From: Lacrimispora xylanisolvens
GTDB lineage: Bacteria; Bacillota; Clostridia; Lachnospirales; Lachnospiraceae
Assembly (NCBI RefSeq): GCF_002934545.1
Contig: NZ_PTJA01000016.1
Coordinates: 62,001 to 126,000, forward strand
DNA length: 64,000 nt
Direction of reading: 5' to 3'
A model generated the notes under the pieces. The model saw only the letters and a list, made by a program, of their open reading frames with translations. It was not told the origin of the DNA and ran no database searches. Each line of letters starts with the position of its first letter. Positions within the stretch are counted from its first letter, which is position 1. This document shows positions 58,808-64,000 of this stretch, piece after piece. A program made the translations under genes and the position numbers.

Positions 58808-59632
58808 TTAAAATTCCTGTTTCTTAAGGGATTCATAAGAAGAATCACAAAGGTACACTTCAGGTTCTAAAATCATCTTCGGTTTCAGTTCATTATAGTA
58901 TTCGGTTAATGTTGCGTACATATACGGCATAATCCAAAGATATGCAATTCCAAATGAGCAATAGCCAAGAAGAACCAGTCCCATAAAGCTTAAATTAATA
59001 TAGAAAAGACTGCCCTTGTGCCCTTTCATCATCTCTGCACTCTCTTTTAAACATCTGAAAATCCCTTTATCCGGTGATTCCACAAATATAAACGCAGCCT
59101 GGGCCACATACAAAGATGTGATGGTAACTCCGATTAAAAGCAGCAAATAGGTAATAATCAGGAGAACGATCATAACCGGAATATAATTTGTAATTTCTGC
59201 CACCGCAAGTACTACATAATAAGGAACGGACCAAACCATTACAGCCAGGAATATGATCAGATTCAGACCGATAAATTTATGAGGCTTGTTTTTAAATCCA
59301 TAAAGCAGATCTGAAATATGTGCCGGTTTATTCTCACTGATATTTAAATAGATCTTTAAGGTTCCAGGTGTAAACAGGGATACGAGAACAACCATTAGTA
59401 TCATGGATACCACCACAATTGATATGATGATGATATATTCCGCCATATTGCCCCTTACTCCGTATATACTGCCAGATCCCAGAATTCCGGCGACCAGGCC
59501 TGCAAAAAACATGATTACTAAAACGATTGATATAATAGCGTTTATAATTAACTGAACACCAACGCAAAGTCCGTAATTGCCCTGTAGTTTCTGTTTTGCA
59601 CGTTTTTTTAATTCTTTTGATGAAATTTTCAC
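58808..59632 (-). CDS. DUF975 membrane protein
   Basis: 274 residues with about six membrane helices. The cytosolic start MKISSKELKKRAKQKLQGNY and the loop SDLLYGFKNKPHKFIGLNLI, then FRCLKESAEMMKGHKGSLFY, are DUF975 marks. Role unknown. Its ATG overlaps the stop of the DUF4190-like gene by one base, so the two are coupled. Confidence 0.87.
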   Translation of the reverse strand: MKISSKELKKRAKQKLQGNYGLCVGVQLIINAIISIVLVIMFFAGLVAGILGSGSIYGVRGNMAEYIIIISIVVVSMILMVVLVSLFTPGTLKIYLNISENKPAHISDLLYGFKNKPHKFIGLNLIIFLAVMVWSVPYYVVLAVAEITNYIPVMIVLLIITYLLLLIGVTITSLYVAQAAFIFVESPDKGIFRCLKESAEMMKGHKGSLFYINLSFMGLVLLGYCSFGIAYLWIMPYMYATLTEYYNELKPKMILEPEVYLCDSSYESLKKQEF

Positions 59633-59955
59633 TAAAATCCACCTCCTGCAGCAAGTTCCTCCATCATTCCCGATCCTACAAACAGAATAAACACAATTGC
59701 AGTAAACACCAGACCAATGATAGAAGTAATCAGTCCTGCCAATGCATTTCCCTCAAAGCGATCCTGGGTCTTGGAAAGCAGGGCGAATACAATTCCCAGA
59801 CTACCAAAGATAAGGCCTCCGAAACAACAGCAGGAAGTGACGATTCCAATAATTCCCATTATCAGTGAGGCAAGTGCCATATTATTCTGTTTATTCTTCA
59901 GCGGCTGTTGGTATGTTGAAAGATCATCCAAATTCATTTGATTATCCTGATCCAT
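59632..59955 (-). CDS. DUF4190-like small membrane protein
   Basis: 107 residues with two membrane helices: ALASLIMGIIGIVTSCCCFG, then LIFGSLGIVFALLSK, and ALAGLITSIIGLVFTAIVFI. A 24-residue polar N-terminus and Gly-rich C-terminus flank them. The pattern is that of DUF4190. Function unknown; operon with the DUF975 gene. Confidence 0.82.
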   Translation of the reverse strand: MDQDNQMNLDDLSTYQQPLKNKQNNMALASLIMGIIGIVTSCCCFGGLIFGSLGIVFALLSKTQDRFEGNALAGLITSIIGLVFTAIVFILFVGSGMMEELAAGGGF

Positions 59956-60043
59956 GAATTATCATCTCCTTTTAATCATAATAAAGGCATTATACATTAT
60001 TTTCCATTGTATGTAAAATGAAGTTTTTCTTTCATTTTGCGCA

Positions 60044-60078
60044 TAAAAATGCAGCAGGGCTTTTAATCCCTGCTGCAT
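60044..60078 (-). terminator. Terminator of the metNIQ operon
   Basis: Read leftward, TGCAGCAGGG and CCCTGCTGCA pair perfectly around an eight-base loop and end in TTTTTA. Confidence 0.88.
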
Positions 60079-60103
60079 GATGATTTTTATCCCTATTTAC
60101 TTA

Positions 60104-61006
60104 TTAGAAAGAAGGAACAACCGCTCCGTTGTAAGTATCTTCAATGAACTTTTTCACGGTATCGCTGGTTAATGCTTCAACCAGGGCTTTTGTCTTTTCG
60201 TTTGTTTCATCTCCCTTACGGACTGCAACGATGTTGCTGTAACGGGTTGCTGCTGCTGAGGACGCATCTTCTACTGCAAGCGCATCAGAAACTTTTAATC
60301 CGGCATCAATTGCATAATTTCCGTTAATAACTGCAATGTCTACATCACCAAGAGAGCGGGGAAGCTGGGCAGCCTCTACCTCTACGATTTTAAAGTTCTT
60401 ATCATTTTTTACAATGTCATTCTTGGTTGCTTCCAGACCGACACCATCTTTTAACTGAATAAGACCCTTGTCAGCAAGAAGATTTAATGCTCTTGCTTCA
60501 TTGGATACATCATTTGGTACAGCGATCTGTGCTCCGTCTGCAAGACTGTCCAGAGATTTGCTCTTTCCTGCATAGATTCCGTATGGCTCATAATGAATGG
60601 AGCCTGCGCTGACTAAATCTGTTCCTTTTTCCTGATTAAACTGATCTAAATATGGCTGATGCTGGAAGTAGTTGGCGTCTAAGTCACCGGAGTCAAGTGC
60701 TACGTTTGGCTGAACGTAATCGGTATACTCCTTTACTACCAGCTCATATCCTTTATCCTTTAAAATATCTTTTGCAGCATTTAAAATCTCTGCATGAGGA
60801 GCCGGTGTTGCTCCTACCACAATTTTCTCCAGTTTGCCGGAAGCCTCTGTCTTACTCTCGGTTTCTGCCTTTGTCTCAGCTGCAGTAGTTTCCGTTTTGG
60901 ACTCTGTTGCTGCAGTGGTAGCCGGTGCTTCTTTGCTTCCTGCGCAGCCGGTCAGTGCTCCTGCCAGAAGCAGGGTTGCGGTTAAAGCATAAAAAGATTT
61001 CTTCAT
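60104..61006 (-). CDS. metQ: Methionine ABC transporter substrate-binding lipoprotein
   Basis: 300 residues. The signal ends in the lipobox LTGC (Cys 21), so it is lipid-anchored outside the cell. A Thr/Glu/Ser linker (about 25-58) leads to the NlpA/MetQ fold: VVGATPAPHAEILNAAKDIL, LDANYFQHQPYLDQFN, and AVPNDVSNEARALNLL. It binds methionine and hands it to MetI. Last gene of metNIQ, preceded by GGAGG. Confidence 0.94.
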   Translation of the reverse strand: MKKSFYALTATLLLAGALTGCAGSKEAPATTAATESKTETTAAETKAETESKTEASGKLEKIVVGATPAPHAEILNAAKDILKDKGYELVVKEYTDYVQPNVALDSGDLDANYFQHQPYLDQFNQEKGTDLVSAGSIHYEPYGIYAGKSKSLDSLADGAQIAVPNDVSNEARALNLLADKGLIQLKDGVGLEATKNDIVKNDKNFKIVEVEAAQLPRSLGDVDIAVINGNYAIDAGLKVSDALAVEDASSAAATRYSNIVAVRKGDETNEKTKALVEALTSDTVKKFIEDTYNGAVVPSF

Positions 61007-61052
61007 AATATTTTCCTCCTGAAAATTTATTTAATAACGCCAGTGGCAGTTA

Positions 61053-61718
61053 CTATTTAATTCGCTTGTCACTCATTCTGGAAAGCTTCATGCCTGCCTC
61101 CTGAATCACCTGGACAATAATAACAAGAATAGCAACTGTGATAAACATCATCACAGTCTGATACCGGTAATAACCATATTTGATGGCGATATCACCCAGA
61201 CCGCCTCCGCCTACAAAACCAGACATTGCGGAGTAAGCAAGGATGGTGGTAACGGATAAAGCTGCTCCTACTAAAAGGGAAGGCTTCGCTTCCGGCAGAA
61301 GCACTTTTAAGATAATCTGCATAGCGGAAGCTCCCATGGATTTCGCCGCTTCAATCACTCCGGCATCCACTTCTTTAAAGGAAGATTCCACCACTCTTGC
61401 AACATAGGGTGCCGATGCGATTACCAGAGGAGGGATGACAGCTTTTGCTCCCAGCGTCGTGCCAGCAATAATCTTGGTAATGGGCATTACCATAATCAGC
61501 AGAATAATAAAAGGTACGGACCGAAGCAGGTTGATGATCAGTCCCAGAATTCTCTGAAGCCAGGGAACCGGGTAGATTCCGTCTTTATCCATAACAATCA
61601 GAATGATTCCCAGGGGTATTCCGATCAGATAAGCGAAAAAGGATGATGTGAAAGTCATGAACAGGGTCTCCCAGACACCTAATTTCAACATCGCTATGGT
61701 TGCAGCATCAAAGGTCAT
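61053..61718 (-). CDS. metI: Methionine ABC transporter permease
   Basis: 221 residues with five membrane helices. VVESSFKEVDAGVIEAAKSM followed by GAS is the EAA loop that meets MetN. It forms the membrane channel for methionine import. The start overlaps the end of metN by 11 bases. Confidence 0.95.
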   Translation of the reverse strand: MTFDAATIAMLKLGVWETLFMTFTSSFFAYLIGIPLGIILIVMDKDGIYPVPWLQRILGLIINLLRSVPFIILLIMVMPITKIIAGTTLGAKAVIPPLVIASAPYVARVVESSFKEVDAGVIEAAKSMGASAMQIILKVLLPEAKPSLLVGAALSVTTILAYSAMSGFVGGGGLGDIAIKYGYYRYQTVMMFITVAILVIIVQVIQEAGMKLSRMSDKRIK

Positions 61719-62730
61719 AATCCTTCACCTCCTCAAAATTAATGTTTGCTGTTTTTAAATAATTTAGAATACGGTTCTGGTCAATTTCTTCTTCCGGAAG
61801 CTGAATCACCATCTGACCCATGGCGGTTCCCCCGATATCACGGGTTTCCGCATGCATAATATTTACCGGTACTTTACAGGCAAGTATCATATTGGAAAGA
61901 ACTGGTTCAAAGGAAGAACGACCGTCAAAGGATATGCGGATTCTTCTGTTGCTGCCAAACCGTATGGCCTGTTCTGCCGCATCTCCCAGAATCAGCTGTC
62001 TTCCGATCTTGGACTTTGGTCCGGAAAAGATGTCAGCGACGCAGCCCACTTCCGCAATGTGGCTCTGGTCGATAATGGCAACTCTGTCGCAGATGGCTTC
62101 TATCACCGACATCTCATGAGTGATCACTACTACTGTGACTCCCATATTTTTATTGATTTCTTTTAAAAGTCCCAGTATGGATTTCGTTGTGTTAGGGTCC
62201 AGGGCACTGGTGGCCTCGTCACAAAGAAGAATCTTGGGATTCGTGGCAAGGGCTCTTGCGATTGCCACTCTTTGCTTCTGACCTCCGGAAAGCTGGGAAG
62301 GATACGCTTTTGCCCGTTCCTTTAAACCAACCAGTTCTAAAAGTTCCATGGATCTTTTTATAGCTTCCTTTTTGGGCACATTGGCTATTTCAAGAGGAAA
62401 GCATACATTCTGCAGCACATTCCTTTGTGCAAGTAAATTAAACTGCTGGAAGATCATGCCCATGGACTGCCTTGCCCGTCTCTGCTTTCTGGGGCTCATG
62501 GCTGCCAGACTCTGATTTTCAAATAACACATCACCGGATGTGGGGACCTCTAAATAGTTGATACAACGGACAAGGGTACTTTTACCAGCACCGCTTAAAC
62601 CAATAATTCCAAATATCTCTCCTCGCTCAATGGAGAGATTAATATCGTCCAATGCTTTAATGGGACCGTTTGAGGTAAAAAATTCTTTTCCCAGCCCAAC
62701 CAGCTGAATAATAGGTTCTTCTGACTGCAT
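61708..62730 (-). CDS. metN: Methionine ABC transporter ATPase
   Basis: 340 residues. GLSGAGKST (about 43-51) is Walker A, LSGGQKQRVAIARAL the signature, LLCDEATSALDP Walker B. The C-terminal NIL domain (about 260-340) is the methionine-sensing extension that lets internal methionine inhibit transport. It heads the operon metN-metI-metQ. A 270-base leader with a Met-rich ORF and a terminator precedes it. Confidence 0.95.
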   Translation of the reverse strand: MQSEEPIIQLVGLGKEFFTSNGPIKALDDINLSIERGEIFGIIGLSGAGKSTLVRCINYLEVPTSGDVLFENQSLAAMSPRKQRRARQSMGMIFQQFNLLAQRNVLQNVCFPLEIANVPKKEAIKRSMELLELVGLKERAKAYPSQLSGGQKQRVAIARALATNPKILLCDEATSALDPNTTKSILGLLKEINKNMGVTVVVITHEMSVIEAICDRVAIIDQSHIAEVGCVADIFSGPKSKIGRQLILGDAAEQAIRFGSNRRIRISFDGRSSFEPVLSNMILACKVPVNIMHAETRDIGGTAMGQMVIQLPEEEIDQNRILNYLKTANINFEEVKDYDL

Positions 62731-62754
62731 GTGTCAATTCCTTTCTTTTTATGT

Positions 62755-62791
62755 ACAAAAAGGCCGCAAGCCATGCACAGACCTGCGACCT
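62755..62791 (-). terminator. Leader terminator (attenuator) upstream of metN
   Basis: Read leftward, AGGTCGCAGG and CTTGCGGCCT pair over ten bases, with two G-U pairs, around a loop and end in TTTTTGT. It is 24 bases before the metN start and after the leader ORF, so it must be read through for metN expression. Confidence 0.8.
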
Positions 62792-62798
62792 GAAAATT

Positions 62799-62810
62799 CC
62801 GCATATGCGG
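62799..62810. repeat. Perfect palindrome in the metN leader
   Basis: CCGCATATGCGG, 12 bases. Its CCGCA arm can also pair with TGCGG in the 3' arm of the terminator, so two exclusive structures are possible. Confidence 0.65.
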
Positions 62811-62852
62811 TTTCCAGAGAACTCCTATCACAATCTATACAAATGAATTCCT

Positions 62853-62948
62853 TTATCGGTTTTTTACGCATTCAGAGTAACAACACATCATCATACACAT
62901 GCCGTTCATCTGATCCATATTCATCTGCATAGCTGTTAACCGTCTCAT
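62853..62948 (-). CDS. Methionine-rich leader peptide, 31 aa
   Basis: ATG 62948 has AAAGGAG eight bases upstream; TAA is at 62853-62855. Of 31 residues, nine are Met (1, 7, 9, 11, 14, 17, 19, 20, 21) and four are Cys (18, 22, 23, 27). The central part reads MQMNMDQMNGMCMMMCC. It lies between a consensus promoter and an intrinsic terminator, upstream of metNIQ. Its most likely use is as a sensor of methionyl-tRNA supply by ribosome stalling. A Met/Cys-rich metal-binding peptide is the other possibility. No SAM riboswitch or T-box motif is seen in the leader. Confidence 0.75.
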   Translation of the reverse strand: MRRLTAMQMNMDQMNGMCMMMCCYSECVKNR

Positions 62949-63006
62949 GGCAGCCGCTCCTTTCCCTAAATCCTACAGAGATAGTAGGTATATCGTTATG
63001 AGGCGT

Positions 63007-63035
63007 ATTTTACGCTCTCTTATCTCATTTGTCAA
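63007..63035 (-). promoter_or_regulatory. Promoter of the metN leader
   Basis: Read leftward, TTGACA (63035-63030) and TAAAAT (63012-63007) with 17 bases between. Transcription should start near 63000, 50 bases before the leader ORF. A hairpin CCTAC/GTAGG lies just before the ribosome site of the leader ORF. Confidence 0.85.
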
Positions 63036-63063
63036 TAGTTTTTTTGATATACGGAACTATTAT

Positions 63064-64000
63064 TTATGAACAGAGATCTACAATTACCTGTGCAAAGATC
63101 TTTGCGCTCACCAGAAGTTCGTCTATGACAGCAAACTCATCGGCTCCATGCATACGGTTATCCGTTCCAGGCAGAGAGGCTCCAAAGGCGACACCGTTAT
63201 CCAGTTCATGAACATAGGTTCCGCCTCCCATGGAAATGCACTCTCCCTTTAAACCGGTATAGGATTCATAGGCATTTAAGAGGGTCTTAACGAAATCTGA
63301 ATTTCCGTCTACGTGGTGAGGCGGGCGCATGGAATCATTATGCAGGGTAAATCCCTTTTCTTCCATATTCTTTTTCACTACATCAAGGACATTTTCCTTT
63401 GTTGCGCAGATAGGACAGCGGCTGTCAAAGGTTCCGGAAAGGCCGGACTGTGTCACTTCCAAAAGGCTGAATGCCAGAGTTAATCCACCTGAAAGTTCAT
63501 CACTCATGGCGATGCCAAGAGCTTTCCCTTCCGTGTCACCGTGAGGAATCAGCTCAAGAAGACGTTCAATCATGGTAATCTGAGGACATTTTGCTAATGG
63601 AAGCTTTGTTAAATAAACCAAAAGACCGGTTAATGCATTATTGCCTTCTTTTGGTGTGGAGGCATGGGCACTTTCTCCCACAGCGGTAATATGAGCCAGA
63701 TCGCCCTCGAAAGCCAGTTCAAAACCAACGCCGGTTTCCTTCTCACATTCTGCGGCCATACTGGTTAATACCTCTTTGTCCAGACCGGCAACGGTAGCAT
63801 TGGCCTTACCTGGCACAACATTTACCTTAACACCTGCTTTGATGCTTACAAGCTTTGGAAGTGCAGCCGACGGCTCCCAGTCAGCTGTAAAATGACCGTT
63901 TAATCCGCCTTTTTCCGTGTTGACAACCGGGAATGCTCCGTCTGGAGAAAAGGTCATGGGTGCTTCCTTTTCGATGGAATAATAATGGGCAATATCGGAA
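63064..64000 (-). CDS. Partial M20-family dipeptidase, PepV/Sapep type
   Basis: The reading frame is open from the window edge, so the N-terminus is missing; 311 residues are visible. SPDGAFPVVNTEKG, GESAHASTPKEGNNAL (dimerisation domain) and GGGTYVHELDNGVAFGA with the late metal ligand near DNRMHGADEF match the PepV/Sapep group of zinc or manganese dipeptidases. It would cleave dipeptides in the cytosol. It ends just before the metN promoter on the same strand and should be its own unit. Confidence 0.88.
   Translation of the reverse strand, partial: SDIAHYYSIEKEAPMTFSPDGAFPVVNTEKGGLNGHFTADWEPSAALPKLVSIKAGVKVNVVPGKANATVAGLDKEVLTSMAAECEKETGVGFELAFEGDLAHITAVGESAHASTPKEGNNALTGLLVYLTKLPLAKCPQITMIERLLELIPHGDTEGKALGIAMSDELSGGLTLAFSLLEVTQSGLSGTFDSRCPICATKENVLDVVKKNMEEKGFTLHNDSMRPPHHVDGNSDFVKTLLNAYESYTGLKGECISMGGGTYVHELDNGVAFGASLPGTDNRMHGADEFAVIDELLVSAKIFAQVIVDLCS

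Noticed and set aside
62731-63035. SAM (S-box) riboswitch or Met T-box in front of metN
   Set aside because: The conserved S-box segments and the T-box AGGGTGGNACCGCG were looked for on the leftward strand and not seen. The leader instead carries a Met-rich ORF and a terminator.
1-64000. CRISPR array or insertion sequence
   Set aside because: No regularly spaced repeats with unique spacers were seen, and no transposase gene with terminal inverted repeats was found.

Overview
The window is low-GC Firmicutes DNA that fits an anaerobic, spore-forming member of the Lachnospiraceae (Clostridium/Lacrimispora-like). This placement is inferred from gene content: oxygen-sensitive class III ribonucleotide reductase (nrdDG), a flavodiiron protein, a pyrophosphate-type phosphofructokinase, a YlmC/YmxH sporulation-type protein, T-box and L20-leader control, and strong Shine-Dalgarno sites. 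No rRNA is present, so the genus is not fixed.

Region 1 (1 to about 21.7 kb) is the early half of an integrated temperate phage. A tyrosine integrase (20353-21615) closes the right end, followed by four 9-bp direct repeats that look like integrase arm sites. Next come a secreted cargo protein, an ImmA/IrrE protease and a repressor/Cro switch with operators and promoters readable at base level. A long leftward block (17974 to 1) then carries an SSB-like protein with two OB-type halves, a receiver-less Spo0A DNA-binding domain, an SbcC/Rad50-like ATPase, RecT, a metallo-beta-lactamase-fold protein, a radical SAM protein, a sporulation-type sigma factor, a second SSB, an ERCC4-type nuclease, a GIY-YIG homing endonuclease, a replisome organizer, a primase-helicase and a Dam-type methylase. 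No structural or lysis genes are seen; they would lie left of the window.

Region 2 (22 to 33 kb) is chromosomal: pyrophosphate phosphofructokinase, a PAS-GGDEF diguanylate cyclase, a VOC protein, five tRNA genes (two Leu-CAG and two Leu-TAA, the latter in opposite orientations, plus Asn), an M42 peptidase, infC-rpmI-rplT with an L20-type leader and an AUU start for infC, a half-size EamA transporter, a DUF1540 protein, and thrS with a T-box leader.

Region 3 (33 to 45 kb) holds transport and catabolism: an AEC transporter, ilvE, an acetamidase/formamidase-like protein, a MATE pump, fucO with a TetR regulator and a nested operator-like repeat, garD (galactarate dehydratase) divergent from a LysR regulator, a PPC/DUF296 protein, a YoaK protein and a second MATE pump.

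Region 4 (45 to 64 kb) holds nrdDG with two NrdR-box-like sites, a flavodoxin-like protein, a SNF2-family helicase, argS, and a nitrosative/oxidative stress group (Crp/Fnr regulator, RIC di-iron protein, flavodiiron protein) with an FNR-like palindrome at -41.5. It continues with efp, yqeG, nrdR, ylmC/ymxH, two small membrane proteins, metNIQ and a partial M20 dipeptidase. Upstream of metN lies a methionine-rich 31-codon leader ORF, a perfect palindrome and an intrinsic terminator. This looks like a methionine attenuation leader and is the observation I rate highest.
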